This document shows positions 15,498-24,985 of a stretch of 33,953 nucleotides of DNA, piece by piece; the stretch's first letter is position 1, and each line of letters opens with the position of its first letter. The stretch spans positions 1 to 33,953 of the forward strand of contig NZ_STGJ01000008.1 in NCBI RefSeq assembly GCF_004919095.1, given 5' to 3'. Both the position numbers and the translations under genes were made by a program. The stretch comes from Crenobacter intestini. GTDB taxonomy: Bacteria; Pseudomonadota; Gammaproteobacteria; Burkholderiales; Chromobacteriaceae. The notes beneath the pieces are model-generated. The model was not told where the DNA came from. It was given only the letters and a program-made list of their open reading frames with translations, and did no database searches.

Positions 15498-16035
15498 ACA
15501 AAGGCTGGGTGGCGCGGAAGTGTTCCGCGGGCGTTTCTTGCGGGTGAGCCGCGACGAGGTGCGCCTGCCGGACGGGACACACGCAAGCCGCGAGTACGTG
15601 CACCACCCCGGTGCGGTCGCCGTGCTCGCGCTGACCGGTGACGGGCAACTGGTGCTCGAGTGCCAGTACCGCTACCCGCTTTCGCGCACCTTCATCGAGA
15701 TCCCGGCCGGCAAGATCGACCCGGACGAGGCGCACGAGGCGACCGCGCGGCGCGAACTGATGGAAGAGACCGGCTACAGCGCGGCCCGCTGGGTCTTGCT
15801 TGGTACCGCCTACCCGTGCATCGGCTATTCCGACGAGGCGATCCACTATTACCTCGCCGAGGGCTTGGTAGCCGGCGAGCGCGCGCTGGACGACGGCGAG
15901 TTCCTCGAGGTGTTCACGCTGCCCCTGGCAACGGTGCGGCAGATGGCGGGTACGGGCGAGATCTGCGACAGCAAGACGCTGGTCGGGCTCTACTGGCTGG
16001 ACGCGCATCTGGCGAAGGACGGGCGCGATGGCTGA
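15484..16035 (+). CDS. Nudix hydrolase, ADP-ribose pyrophosphatase type (NudF-like)
   Basis: This 183-residue enzyme probably hydrolyses ADP-ribose or a related nucleoside diphosphate sugar. The Nudix box is complete: Gly76 in AGKIDPDE, then ARRELMEETGYSA with Arg90, Glu91, Glu94 and Glu95 binding Mg2+. A segment IEIPAG before the box and an acidic EFLEVFTLPL after it fit the ADP-ribose pyrophosphatase group. Start is GTG 15484, seven bases after a strong AGGAGG inside the end of the DUF2062 gene, so expression is coupled. Its 3' end overlaps the PilZ gene by eight bases. Confidence 0.9.
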   Translation: MQLDEQRLGGAEVFRGRFLRVSRDEVRLPDGTHASREYVHHPGAVAVLALTGDGQLVLECQYRYPLSRTFIEIPAGKIDPDEAHEATARRELMEETGYSAARWVLLGTAYPCIGYSDEAIHYYLAEGLVAGERALDDGEFLEVFTLPLATVRQMAGTGEICDSKTLVGLYWLDAHLAKDGRDG

Positions 16036-16345
16036 AGTCGACCCGCGCCGCGACCGGCGCGTCACCCGCCGCGTGAAGATGGGGTGCAAGGCGAAGATCA
16101 GGGTACCCGCCAGCGGCGAGACCTTCTACGGCGAGTGCGTCGACCTGTCGGTCGACGGGCTCTCCGTGCGTTCGAACTTCGTGCCGCGCTTTGGCGAACG
16201 CGTCGACGTGGTGCTGATGGTGGCGGGCATCGGCACTCAGGCGGCGCGCCCCTTGGTGCTGCACGCCGAGGTGCGCCGCTGCAACGAGTGGGTGCCCGGC
16301 TACCTGTACGACATCGGCCTCAGGATCGTCTCGCGCGAACCGTGA
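16028..16345 (+). CDS. PilZ domain protein (c-di-GMP binding candidate)
   Basis: This 105-residue single-domain protein has both c-di-GMP contact motifs of PilZ proteins: the RxxxR stretch in DRRVTRR (Arg10-Arg15) and DLSVDG (Asp39, Ser41, Gly44, matching D/NxSxxG). Strands such as RPLVLHAEVRRC and YLYDIGLRIV complete the barrel. Such proteins change motility, pili or polysaccharide export in response to c-di-GMP; the target is not visible here. It overlaps the Nudix stop codon (ATGGCTGA) and is followed by a terminator, closing a three-gene unit. Confidence 0.9.
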   Translation: MAEVDPRRDRRVTRRVKMGCKAKIRVPASGETFYGECVDLSVDGLSVRSNFVPRFGERVDVVLMVAGIGTQAARPLVLHAEVRRCNEWVPGYLYDIGLRIVSREP

Positions 16346-16367
16346 CGATGGCCTTGCCCTTCCCGAA

Positions 16368-16390
16368 CAGCCGGCGCGTGCCGGCTTTTT
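16368..16390 (+). terminator. Rho-independent terminator after the PilZ gene
   Basis: AGCCGGC (16368-16374) and GCCGGCT (16379-16385) form a perfect 7-bp stem with a four-base loop, followed by a run of Ts. A second T-rich stretch continues to about 16405. Confidence 0.92.
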
Positions 16391-16402
16391 TGTTGCTTTT
16401 TT

Positions 16403-16432
16403 TTTGCTTGTCTTGTTCGCGCTCGCTATACA
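16403..16432 (+). promoter_or_regulatory. Putative sigma-S-type promoter of the prkA operon
   Basis: TTGCTT (16403-16408), a 17-base spacer and TATACA (16426-16431) precede prkA by about 105 bases. The -10 context GCTATACAC, with C immediately upstream of TATAC, resembles the sigma-S consensus. The -35 sits directly in the T-rich tail of the preceding terminator. The operon is sigma-S dependent in E. coli, which agrees with the call. Confidence 0.6.
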
Positions 16433-16536
16433 CAAAAAAACACCAAACATAAGTCGTAGGAAGTTCATCTGGCCAAAGGGGGACGCGGTTGCATTGCGCA
16501 GCGCGCTGCCCGGGTCAATAGCGAAGGAGCAGAGCC

Positions 16537-18465
16537 ATGCCCGCGGACATCTTCAGTCACTACGCCGCCCGGTACGACCGTACCCGCGAAGAAGAGTACA
16601 CCATCCAGGAATACCTCGAGCTGTGCCGGCGCGACAAGACCGCGTACGCCACGGCTGCCGAGCGCATGCTGATGGCGATCGGCGAACCCGAGCTGATCGA
16701 CACCCGGTCCGATTCGCGCCTGTCGCGCATCTTTTCCAACAAGATGATCAAGGTCTACCCGGCGTTCCGTGACTTCTACGGCACCGAGGAGGTGATCGAG
16801 CAGGTGGTCGCCTACTTCCGCCACGCCGCACAGGGGCTGGAGGAAAAGAAGCAGATTCTCTACCTGCTGGGGCCGGTCGGCGGCGGCAAGAGCTCGATCG
16901 CCGAGAAGCTCAAGGAACTGATGCAGAACGTGCCGTTCTACGCGATCAAGGGCTCGCCGGTGAACGAGTCGCCGCTCGGCCTCTTCAACCCCGAGGAAGA
17001 CGGCCGCCTGCTCGAGGAAGAATACGGCATCCCGCGCCGCTACCTGAAGAGCATCCCTAGCCCGTGGGCGGTCAAGCGCCTGCACGAGTTCGGCGGCGAC
17101 ATCGGTCAGTTCCGTGTCGTCAAGCGCTACCCGTCGGTGCTGCGCCAGGTCGCCGTCGCCAAGACCGAGCCGGGGGACGAGAACAACCAGGACATCAGCT
17201 CGCTGGTCGGCAAGGTCGACATTCGCAAGCTGGAGAAGTACGCGCAGGACGACCCGGACGCGTACAGCTTCTCCGGTGGCCTGTGCCTGGCCAACCAAGG
17301 CCTGCTCGAATTCGTCGAGATGTTCAAGGCGCCGATCAAGGTGCTGCACCCGCTGTTGACCGCGACGCAGGAAGGCAACTTCAAGGGCACCGAAGGCTTC
17401 GGCGCGATCCCGTTCGACGGGGTGATCCTCGCGCACTCGAACGAGTCCGAATGGAAGCAGTTCAAGAACAACAAGAACAACGAGGCCTTCCTCGACCGTA
17501 TCTACATCGTCAAGGTGCCTTACTGCCTGCGCGTGACCGACGAGGTGCAGATCTACGGCAAGCTGATCGACAACTCGTCGCTGGCCAAGGCGCCGTGCGC
17601 GCCGGGCACGCTGAAGATGATGGCGCAGTTCGCTGTGCTCTCGCGCCTGAAAGAGCCGGAGAACTCCAGCCTGTTCAGCAAGATGCAGGTGTACGACGGC
17701 GACAACCTGAAGGATACCGACCCCAAGGCGAAGAGCCTGCAGGAGTACCGCGACTACGCCGGGGTCGACGAGGGGATGAGCGGGCTCTCCACGCGCTTCG
17801 CGTACAAGATCTTGAGCAAGGTGTTCAACTTCGACCATAGCGAGGTCGCAGCGAACCCGGTGCACCTTCTGTACGTGCTTGAGCAGCAGGTGGAGCGCGA
17901 ACAGTTCCCGCCGGAGATCGAGCAGCGCTACCTGACCTTCCTGAAGGAGTACCTGGCGCCCAAGTACATCGAGTTCATCGGCAAGGAGATCCAGACCGCG
18001 TACCTGGAGAGCTACTCGGAGTACGGGCAGAACATCTTCGACCGTTACGTGACCTTCGCCGACTACTGGATCCAGGACCAGGAGTACCGCGACCAGGACA
18101 CCGGCGAGATCTTCGACCGCGGCTCGCTGAACGCCGAACTGGAGAAGATCGAGAAGCCGGCGGGGATCTCCAACCCGAAGGACTTCCGCAACGAGATCGT
18201 CAACTTCGTGCTGCGCGCGCGCGCCAACAACCACGGCAAGAACCCAGCGTGGACCAGTTACGAGAAGCTGCGCACGGTGATCGAGAAGAAGATGTTCTCC
18301 AACACCGAGGAGTTGCTGCCGGTGATCTCCTTCAACGCCAAGGCAAGCGTCGAGGACTCGAAGAAGCACGAGGACTTCGTCAACCGCATGGTCGAGAAGG
18401 GCTACACCCCGAAGCAGGTGCGCCTGTTGTGCGAGTGGTACCTGCGCGTTCGCAAGTCGTCCTGA
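16537..18465 (+). CDS. prkA: PrkA-type serine protein kinase (YeaG)
   Basis: The 642-residue protein has an AAA-type ATPase N-terminus with the P-loop GPVGGGKS (112-119), then long segments highly typical of YeaG/PrkA, such as [16 protein letters not shown] and [18 protein letters not shown], and a C-terminal helical region ending [21 protein letters not shown]. In E. coli YeaG acts in stationary phase and nitrogen starvation; recent work on the Bacillus homologue suggests an AAA-protease activity, so kinase is a family name more than a settled function. ATG 16537 is preceded by AAGGAG. It heads a three-gene operon with yeaH and spoVR, the conserved order in proteobacteria. Confidence 0.95.
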   Translation: MPADIFSHYAARYDRTREEEYTIQEYLELCRRDKTAYATAAERMLMAIGEPELIDTRSDSRLSRIFSNKMIKVYPAFRDFYGTEEVIEQVVAYFRHAAQGLEEKKQILYLLGPVGGGKSSIAEKLKELMQNVPFYAIKGSPVNESPLGLFNPEEDGRLLEEEYGIPRRYLKSIPSPWAVKRLHEFGGDIGQFRVVKRYPSVLRQVAVAKTEPGDENNQDISSLVGKVDIRKLEKYAQDDPDAYSFSGGLCLANQGLLEFVEMFKAPIKVLHPLLTATQEGNFKGTEGFGAIPFDGVILAHSNESEWKQFKNNKNNEAFLDRIYIVKVPYCLRVTDEVQIYGKLIDNSSLAKAPCAPGTLKMMAQFAVLSRLKEPENSSLFSKMQVYDGDNLKDTDPKAKSLQEYRDYAGVDEGMSGLSTRFAYKILSKVFNFDHSEVAANPVHLLYVLEQQVEREQFPPEIEQRYLTFLKEYLAPKYIEFIGKEIQTAYLESYSEYGQNIFDRYVTFADYWIQDQEYRDQDTGEIFDRGSLNAELEKIEKPAGISNPKDFRNEIVNFVLRARANNHGKNPAWTSYEKLRTVIEKKMFSNTEELLPVISFNAKASVEDSKKHEDFVNRMVEKGYTPKQVRLLCEWYLRVRKSS

Positions 18466-18474
18466 CCGGCCGGC

Positions 18475-18496
18475 CCGGGCGGCATCCGCCGCCCGG
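18475..18496 (+). other. Intercistronic GC hairpin between prkA and yeaH
   Basis: CCGGGCGGC (18475-18483) and GCCGCCCGG (18488-18496) form a perfect 9-bp stem with a four-base loop. No T-run follows and yeaH begins 28 bases later, so it is more likely to stabilise the prkA message or set relative expression than to end transcription. Confidence 0.6.
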
Positions 18497-18523
18497 CAAG
18501 GCCAGACGAGGGGAGAAAGCGGC

Positions 18524-19804
18524 ATGGCCCATATCATCGACCGCCGTCTGAACGGCAAGAACAAGTCCGCGGTCAACCGCGAGCGCTTCCTGCGCCGCTT
18601 CAAGGCGCAGATCAAGGAGGCGGTGGCGCGGGCGGTCAAGGGGCGCAGCATCACCGACATCGACAGCGGCGAGAGCGTGTCGATCCCGGTGAAGGACACC
18701 TCGGAGCCGGCGTTCCATCACGGCAAGGGCGGGGTGTGGGAGCACGTGCACCCGGGCAACGAGGAGTTCGTGAAGGGCGACCGCATCCCGCGCCCGCAAG
18801 GTGGCGGCGGGGGGGGCGGCAGCGGGCAGGGCAAGGCGAGCCAGGACGGGCAGGGCGAGGACGCCTTCGCGTTCGAATTGTCGCGCGAAGAGTTCATGGA
18901 CGTGTTCTTCGACGACCTGGCGCTGCCCAACCTGGTGAAGACCCAGCTCTCCGGCATCATCGAGATGAAGACGGTGCGCGCCGGCTTCACCAACGACGGC
19001 ACGCCGGCCAACATCAATATCGTGCGCTCGCTGCGGGGCGCGATGGGGCGGCGCATCGCGATGGCCGCGCCGATGCTCGCGTCGCTGAACGAGGCGGAAG
19101 AGGAGCTCGACAGCCTGCTCGAGTCGGACGCCGACACCGAGCTGGCCGAGCGCGAACGGCGCCGGCGCATCCATCTGCTGCGCGAGCGGCTGTCGGCGAT
19201 CCCCTTCATCGACCCGTTCGACCTGCGCTACAACAACCGCGTCAAGCAGCCCAAGCCGACCAGCCAGGCAGTGATGTTCTGCCTGATGGATGTGTCCGGG
19301 TCGATGGACGAGCAGAAGAAGGACATGGCCAAGCGCTTCTTCATCCTGCTCTACCTGTTCTTGCAGCGCGCGTACGACCGCATCGAGCTGGTGTTCATCC
19401 GTCACCATACCAGCGCGGTCGAGGTGAACGAGCACGACTTCTTCCACTCGCGCGAATCGGGCGGCACCGTGGTGTCGTCGGCACTGAACCTGATGAAGGA
19501 GGTCGTGCACAAGCGCTACGCGTCGAGCGAATGGAACATCTACGCGGCGCAGGCGTCCGACGGCGACAACTGGGACAGCGACTCGGCCAACTGCGCGCGC
19601 ATCCTCGAGGAGGCGCTGCTGCCGGTGTGCCAGTACTACGCGTACATCGAGATCACCGAGGGCGAGCCGCAGAACCTGTGGTACGAGTACCTGCGCATCT
19701 GCGAGGGCAAGCGCAACTTCGCGATGCAGAAGATCCGCGACGCGTCGGACATCTACCCGGTGTTCCGCGAGCTGTTCAAGAAGCAGCAGGGGGTGAACAA
19801 ATGA
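18524..19804 (+). CDS. yeaH: YeaH/YhbH family protein (DUF444, von Willebrand A-like)
   Basis: This 426-residue protein belongs to the DUF444 family always linked to prkA. It opens with [20 protein letters not shown], contains [16 protein letters not shown] (about 63-79), and a glycine-rich linker near 90-105. From about residue 245 it has a von Willebrand A domain with the metal site [13 protein letters not shown]. It is thought to act with PrkA and SpoVR in starvation survival; its biochemical role is unknown. ATG 18524 has GGGGAGAAAG upstream. Its TGA overlaps the spoVR ATG (ATGA), giving tight coupling. Confidence 0.94.
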   Translation: MAHIIDRRLNGKNKSAVNRERFLRRFKAQIKEAVARAVKGRSITDIDSGESVSIPVKDTSEPAFHHGKGGVWEHVHPGNEEFVKGDRIPRPQGGGGGGGSGQGKASQDGQGEDAFAFELSREEFMDVFFDDLALPNLVKTQLSGIIEMKTVRAGFTNDGTPANINIVRSLRGAMGRRIAMAAPMLASLNEAEEELDSLLESDADTELAERERRRRIHLLRERLSAIPFIDPFDLRYNNRVKQPKPTSQAVMFCLMDVSGSMDEQKKDMAKRFFILLYLFLQRAYDRIELVFIRHHTSAVEVNEHDFFHSRESGGTVVSSALNLMKEVVHKRYASSEWNIYAAQASDGDNWDSDSANCARILEEALLPVCQYYAYIEITEGEPQNLWYEYLRICEGKRNFAMQKIRDASDIYPVFRELFKKQQGVNK

Positions 19805-21312
19805 AGCCGATTTCCAGCGGTTCCGAATGGACGTTCGACTTGATCGACCGCTACGATGCGGCGATCCGCGAGGTCGCGCTCGGCGAGTACGGCCTCGACA
19901 TCTACCCGGTCCAGCTCGAGGTGATCACCGCCGAGCAGATGATGGACGCCTACTCGTCGGTCGGCATGCCGGTCAACTACCACCACTGGAGCTTCGGCAA
20001 GCACTTCGTGTCGACCGAGAAGAGCTACCGGCGCGGGCAGATGGGGCTGGCCTACGAGATCGTGATCAACTCCAACCCGTGTATCGCCTACCTGATGGAG
20101 GAGAACTCGATGACCATGCAGGCGCTGGTCATCGCGCACGCCGCGTACGGGCACAACTCCTTCTTCAAGGGCAACTACCTGTTCCGCGCGTGGACCGACG
20201 CCTCCAGCATCATCGACTACCTGGTGTTCGCCAAGCAGTACATCACCCAGTGCGAGGAGCGCTACGGCATCAACGCGGTCGAGGATCTGCTCGACTCCTG
20301 CCACGCGCTGATGAACTACGGGGTCGACCGCTACAAGCGGCCGGAGAAGCTGTCGCTCGAGCAGGAGCGTGTGCGCCAGGCCGAACGCGAGCAGTACCTG
20401 CAGACGCAGATCAACGATTTGTGGCGGACCATCCCGCGCCGCGAGCGCGAGGCGGACGGCCAGCACGCGCCGCGCTTCCCGTCCGAGCCGCAGGAGAACC
20501 TGCTCTATTTCATCGAGAAGGCGGCGCCGCTCTTGGAGCCGTGGCAGCGCGAGATCGTGCGCATCGTGCGCAAGGTCGCGCAGTACTTCTACCCGCAACG
20601 GCAGACGCAGGTGATGAACGAGGGCTGGGCGACCTTCTGGCACTACACCCTGCTCAACCGCCTGTACGAGAAGGGGCTGGTCACCGACGGCTTCATGATG
20701 GAGTTTTTGCAGAGCCACACCAACGTGGTGATGCAGCCGCCGGTCACCTCGCAGTGGTACAGCGGCATCAACCCGTACGCGCTGGGTTTCGGTATGTACC
20801 AGGACATCAAGCGCATCTGCGAGGCGCCGACCGACGAGGACAGGGTGTGGTTCCCCGACATCGCAGGCTCGCCGTGGCGCGACACGCTCGACTTCGCGAT
20901 GAAGAACTTCAAGGACGAGAGCTTCATCGCGCAGTACCTGTCGCCCAAGCTGATCCGCGACTTCAGGCTGTTCTCGATCCGCGACGACGACCGCGACGAC
21001 AAGCTCGAGGTGTCGGCGATCCACGACGAGGCCGGCTACCGGCAGGTGCGCGAACTGTTGGCCGACCAGTACAACCTGGGTTCGCGCGAGCCGAACATCC
21101 AGGTGTGGTCGGTCAATATGCGCGGCGACCGCAGCCTGCTCTTGCGCCACACCATGCACAACCGGCGCCCGCTTGACCGCGGCAGCGCGGTCGAGGTGCT
21201 CCGCCACGTGGCGCGGCTGTGGGGCTTCGATGTGCGCATGGAGAGCGTCGACGCCGACGGCCACGCGCGCGAGCACTTCGAGGTCAAGGCGCCGGCCGAA
21301 TCGTATGCCTGA
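19801..21312 (+). CDS. ycgB: SpoVR family protein (YcgB)
   Basis: The 503-residue product begins [20 protein letters not shown] and shows the SpoVR family blocks: [63 protein letters not shown] and [17 protein letters not shown]. The name comes from a Bacillus spore-cortex gene; in proteobacteria YcgB is a stationary-phase protein of unknown activity. The His- and Glu-rich motifs ([20 protein letters not shown]) look like a metal-site arrangement, an inference only. The frame stays open far upstream through yeaH, but the family start and the ATGA overlap fix ATG 19801. It ends the operon 19 bases before a strong terminator. Confidence 0.95.
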   Translation: MKPISSGSEWTFDLIDRYDAAIREVALGEYGLDIYPVQLEVITAEQMMDAYSSVGMPVNYHHWSFGKHFVSTEKSYRRGQMGLAYEIVINSNPCIAYLMEENSMTMQALVIAHAAYGHNSFFKGNYLFRAWTDASSIIDYLVFAKQYITQCEERYGINAVEDLLDSCHALMNYGVDRYKRPEKLSLEQERVRQAEREQYLQTQINDLWRTIPRREREADGQHAPRFPSEPQENLLYFIEKAAPLLEPWQREIVRIVRKVAQYFYPQRQTQVMNEGWATFWHYTLLNRLYEKGLVTDGFMMEFLQSHTNVVMQPPVTSQWYSGINPYALGFGMYQDIKRICEAPTDEDRVWFPDIAGSPWRDTLDFAMKNFKDESFIAQYLSPKLIRDFRLFSIRDDDRDDKLEVSAIHDEAGYRQVRELLADQYNLGSREPNIQVWSVNMRGDRSLLLRHTMHNRRPLDRGSAVEVLRHVARLWGFDVRMESVDADGHAREHFEVKAPAESYA

Positions 21313-21330
21313 GCGAAGCGTTACCCAGAA

Positions 21331-21359
21331 AAAAGCCCTGCGCGCTGCGCAGGGCTTTT
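21331..21359. terminator. Bidirectional terminator between ycgB and dapB
   Basis: AAAAGCCCTGCGC (21331-21343) and GCGCAGGGCTTTT (21347-21359) are perfectly complementary around a three-base loop, with As and Ts at the outer ends. It serves both convergent genes. Confidence 0.93.
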
Positions 21360-21377
21360 GTGTAAAACGGCAGGCGC

Positions 21378-22208
<831 letters not shown>

Positions 22209-22550
22209 TTATTGTTTGGCCGGCGTCTCGCCGCGGCCCTCGACGGAGACCACCATGTCGTCCTTGAAGACGACGGTGACGAGGCCTTTTTCGGTCGGCT
22301 TGCCCTGGACTTCGCGCAGGTAGCTGTAGTCCCAGCGGTTGGCGTGGAAGGGGTCGGCCAATAGCGGGGTGCCCAGCAGGAAGCGCACCTGATTGCGCGT
22401 CATGCCCGGCTTGACCTGCGCTACGGCCGCTTCGCTCAATTCGTTGCCTTGCTCGATCACCATGCGGTGCGGGGTGAACCAGTTGATCGGGTTGACCGAA
22501 CTGCAGGCCGTCAGCAGCAGGGCGGCGGCGAGGGAAAGGATCTTGGTCAT
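22209..22550 (-). CDS. bamE: Outer membrane protein assembly factor BamE (SmpA/OmlA)
   Basis: This 113-residue lipoprotein of the BAM complex helps insert beta-barrel proteins into the outer membrane. The signal ends in the lipobox LLTAC (Cys16). The family core is clear: KPGMTRNQVRFLLGTPLLAD followed by PFHANRWDYSYL and GLVTVVFKDDMVVSVEG. It is transcribed away from fur, an arrangement common in beta- and gammaproteobacteria. No strong ribosome site is seen before ATG 22550. Confidence 0.95.
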   Translation of the reverse strand: MTKILSLAAALLLTACSSVNPINWFTPHRMVIEQGNELSEAAVAQVKPGMTRNQVRFLLGTPLLADPFHANRWDYSYLREVQGKPTEKGLVTVVFKDDMVVSVEGRGETPAKQ

Positions 22551-22574
22551 CGTATGCGCGCCGGCAGAACCGGG

Positions 22575-22603
22575 TTGGGTAAACGTTTAAAAGCCTTTAT
22601 GAT
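22575..22603 (+). promoter_or_regulatory. Candidate fur promoter
   Basis: TTGGGT (22575-22580), a 17-base spacer and TATGAT (22598-22603) precede the fur start by 30 bases. The following ACAGAGAATC only weakly resembles a Fur box, so autoregulation is not shown. Confidence 0.5.
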
Positions 22604-22633
22604 ACAGAGAATCACCGCACCAGTCATAACACG

Positions 22634-23068
22634 ATGAGCAAAGCCAGTCATCTCAAAGATATCGGTCTGAAGGCGACGGGGCCGCGCCTGACCATCCTCG
22701 AACTGTTCGAGAACAGCGAGACCCGCCACCTGTCTGCCGAGGACATTTACCGCAAGTTGCTCTCGGACGAGGTCGACATCGGCCTCGCGACCATCTACCG
22801 CGTGCTCACCCAGTTCGAGCAGGCGGGCATCCTAGTGCGCCACCATTTCGAGTCCGGCAAGGCCGTCTACGAGCTGAACCAGGGCGGCCACCACGACCAT
22901 ATGGTCTGCGTCGGCTGCGGCACCGTCACCGAATTCTTCGACCCGGAGATCGAGCGCCTGCAGGAGCGCATCGCGAAGCAGCACGGCTTCGCGATCCAGG
23001 ACCATTCGCTGTACCTGTACGGTGAATGCGCCCAGTGCCAGTCCAAGCGCGCACCGGGCAAGCGATGA
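22634..23068 (+). CDS. fur: Ferric uptake regulator
   Basis: Fur represses iron-acquisition genes when loaded with Fe2+. The 144 residues show the winged-helix domain ([20 protein letters not shown], then [20 protein letters not shown]) and the metal-binding dimerisation domain with [11 protein letters not shown] (His86, His87, His89, Cys92, Cys95) and a second zinc pair ECAQCQ (Cys132, Cys135). Length and motifs are those of a true Fur and not Zur or PerR. It is divergent from bamE. Its TGA overlaps the ATG of aat (ATGA), an unusual coupling of the iron regulator to N-degron enzymes. Confidence 0.96.
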   Translation: MSKASHLKDIGLKATGPRLTILELFENSETRHLSAEDIYRKLLSDEVDIGLATIYRVLTQFEQAGILVRHHFESGKAVYELNQGGHHDHMVCVGCGTVTEFFDPEIERLQERIAKQHGFAIQDHSLYLYGECAQCQSKRAPGKR

Positions 23069-23769
23069 TCCCCTGGCTCGGCTTGTCGCCGGCCTTTCCG
23101 CCGGTCGATACCGCGCAGGAAGACCCGGACGGCCTGCTGGCCGCCGGCGGCGAGCTGACCCTGCCCTGGCTTGCGCGTGCGTACGGCCAGGGCATCTTTC
23201 CATGGTTTTCCCGCGGCGAGCCCATCCTGTGGTGGTCGCCGTCCGAGCGCATGGTGCTGTTGCCAGGCCAGCTCAAGGTCAGCCGTTCGCTGGACAAGAC
23301 GCTGCGCAACCGCGCCTACGAGGTGCGCTGCGACAGCGCGTTCGAATCGGTGATCCGCGCGTGCGCAGGCGCGCCGCGCGAAGGGCAGGGCGGCACCTGG
23401 ATCGTCGACGAGATGGTCGACGCCTACGTCGCCTTGCACCGCGCCGGCCACGCACATTCCTTCGAAACCTGGATGGACGGCGAGCTGGTCGGCGGGCTGT
23501 ACGGCGTCGCCTTCGGGCGCATGTTCTACGGCGAGTCGATGTTCCACCGCGCGCGCGACGCCTCGAAGATCGCCTTCGTGCATATGGCGCGCCACCTAGA
23601 GGCGAACGGCTTCGCGATGATCGACTGCCAGTTCCATACGCCGCACCTTGCCTCGCTCGGCGCGTCGCTGGTCAGTCGGCAACGCTTTGTTGCGGCGCTC
23701 GCGGGCCTGGTGGCGCAGCCGCAGCCGGCCGGGCTCTGGCATTACGGGTACCGCAATGAGCCATCGTGA
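23065..23769 (+). CDS. aat: Leucyl/phenylalanyl-tRNA-protein transferase
   Basis: Aat attaches Leu or Phe from tRNA to proteins with N-terminal Arg or Lys, marking them for ClpAPS degradation. The 234-residue product starts [20 protein letters not shown] and has the family blocks [37 protein letters not shown] and [17 protein letters not shown]. The frame is open 13 codons upstream within fur, but the family start and the ATGA overlap fix ATG 23065. It overlaps bpt by 14 bases. Confidence 0.96.
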   Translation: MIPWLGLSPAFPPVDTAQEDPDGLLAAGGELTLPWLARAYGQGIFPWFSRGEPILWWSPSERMVLLPGQLKVSRSLDKTLRNRAYEVRCDSAFESVIRACAGAPREGQGGTWIVDEMVDAYVALHRAGHAHSFETWMDGELVGGLYGVAFGRMFYGESMFHRARDASKIAFVHMARHLEANGFAMIDCQFHTPHLASLGASLVSRQRFVAALAGLVAQPQPAGLWHYGYRNEPS

Positions 23770-24472
23770 CGCAGCCTCGTCGGTCGTGCATTTTTACGCG
23801 ACCGCGCCCTATCCGTGCAGTTACCTCGACGGGCGCGAGGCGCGCTCGCAGGTCGCGATCCCGGTCGAGGCGATCGACGCCGCGCTCTACAGCCAGCTGG
23901 TGCGCATGGGGTTCCGGCGTAGCGGCTACTACACCTACCGTCCGTTCTGCGAGGGGTGCGAGGCGTGCGTGCCGGTCAGGCTGCGCGCGGCGCAGTTCGC
24001 GCCGGACCGCGCGCAGCGGCGCACCTGGCTGCACCATCAGGGCCTGGCCGTGCGGGTGCTGCCGCTCGCGTTCGACGCGCGCCACTTCGAGCTTTACCGG
24101 CGCTACCAGCGCGCGCGCCATCCCGGTGGCGGCATGAGCGAGGATGGCAGCCAGCAGTACAGCGAGTTCATCCTGAAGAGCCGGGTCGACAGCGTGCTGG
24201 TTGAATTCAGCGAAGGGGACGTGGTGCGTATGGTCAGCCTGGTCGACCGGCTGGAGGACGGGCTGTCGGCGGTGTACACCTTCTACGACCCGGACGTGCC
24301 TGGCGCAAGCTACGGCAACTACAGCGTGATGTGGCAGGCGCGCTGGGCGCGCGAGCTGGGCCTGCCCTTCCTGTATCTGGGCTACTGGATCGGCGAGTGC
24401 CGCAAGATGGTGTACAAGTCGCGTTTCAAGCCGCTCGAGCGGCTGGCGGACGGCGCCTGGGCGCCGTTCTGA
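23756..24472 (+). CDS. bpt: Aspartate/glutamate leucyltransferase (arginyltransferase-like)
   Basis: Bpt adds Leu to proteins with N-terminal Asp or Glu, the second bacterial route into the leucine N-degron pathway. The 238 residues carry the Cys-rich signature PCSYLDGREARSQV, then YRPFCEGCEACVPVRLR, followed by RYQRARHPGGGM, AVYTFYDPDVPGASYG and LPFLYLGYWIGECRKM, all typical of the ATE/Bpt family. It overlaps the end of aat, so both N-degron transferases are made from one transcript. ATG 23756 starts with the family's MSH context; upstream in-frame sequence is the aat gene in another frame. Confidence 0.95.
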   Translation: MSHRDAASSVVHFYATAPYPCSYLDGREARSQVAIPVEAIDAALYSQLVRMGFRRSGYYTYRPFCEGCEACVPVRLRAAQFAPDRAQRRTWLHHQGLAVRVLPLAFDARHFELYRRYQRARHPGGGMSEDGSQQYSEFILKSRVDSVLVEFSEGDVVRMVSLVDRLEDGLSAVYTFYDPDVPGASYGNYSVMWQARWARELGLPFLYLGYWIGECRKMVYKSRFKPLERLADGAWAPF

Positions 24473-24509
24473 GGCGCCCGGGGCTTGTCCGCCTTGCAGC
24501 GGGATTGCT

Positions 24510-24974
24510 TTACATCGGCACCACGCGCATGGTGCCGGCGCCGGTCAGGATGCGCACGCGCTGTCCCGCCACCAGCGGCAAATCGCCTTCCTGCACCACC
24601 GAGATCATGCGGCCGTCTCGGTCGAGCCGCACGGTGACTTCCAGCGCGTTCTTGGTGCCTGCGCCTTGCTGGATCGATTCGCTGGCGAGCCCGCCGATCA
24701 TCGCGCCGGCGATCGCGCCGATCGCCGAGCCCTTGCCGCCGCCGATGCTGCTGCCGGCCACGCCGCCGATTGCGGTGCCGCCCATGGTCAGCAGCGGGTT
24801 CTTCTCGCCCTCGACCTTCACGTTCTGTACCGAGACCACCTGGCCGAATTCGACCGTCTGCGGCTGTTGCAGCTGGCCGCGCTTGTAGACCACCGCCGAG
24901 TCGGAAGGCGCGGCGCAGCCGGTGACGGCCAGCGCGGCGGCGACGGAAAGGGTGGCGAGCAGGGATTTCTTCAT
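24510..24974 (-). CDS. Glycine-zipper outer membrane lipoprotein (SlyB/PcpL family)
   Basis: The 154-residue product has a lipoprotein signal with lipobox AVTGC (Cys20), then the SlyB-type motif VEFGQVVSVQNVKVEG, and a glycine zipper from about 63 to 105 (MGGTAIGGVAGSSIGG, KGSAIGAIAGAMIGGLASE). The C-terminal part ends EGDLPLVAGQRVRILTG, as in SlyB. E. coli SlyB is a PhoP-regulated lipoprotein that stabilises outer membrane proteins under stress. The start is ATG 24974, 11 bases after the pyrD stop; the longer open frame upstream overlaps pyrD and lacks a signal peptide. It is the last gene of the long minus-strand run. Confidence 0.9.
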   Translation of the reverse strand: MKKSLLATLSVAAALAVTGCAAPSDSAVVYKRGQLQQPQTVEFGQVVSVQNVKVEGEKNPLLTMGGTAIGGVAGSSIGGGKGSAIGAIAGAMIGGLASESIQQGAGTKNALEVTVRLDRDGRMISVVQEGDLPLVAGQRVRILTGAGTMRVVPM

Positions 24975-24985
24975 TTCGATGTCTT

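Noticed and set aside
16465-18699. 744-codon minus-strand frame across prkA
   Set aside because: Antisense shadow of a well-supported kinase gene. The product is a Leu/Val/Asp/His-rich string typical of GC-rich complementary frames.
18736-19800. N-terminal extension of the SpoVR frame through yeaH
   Set aside because: The upstream part is Arg/Ala/Gly-rich out-of-frame translation of yeaH. The family start and the ATGA overlap set ATG 19801.
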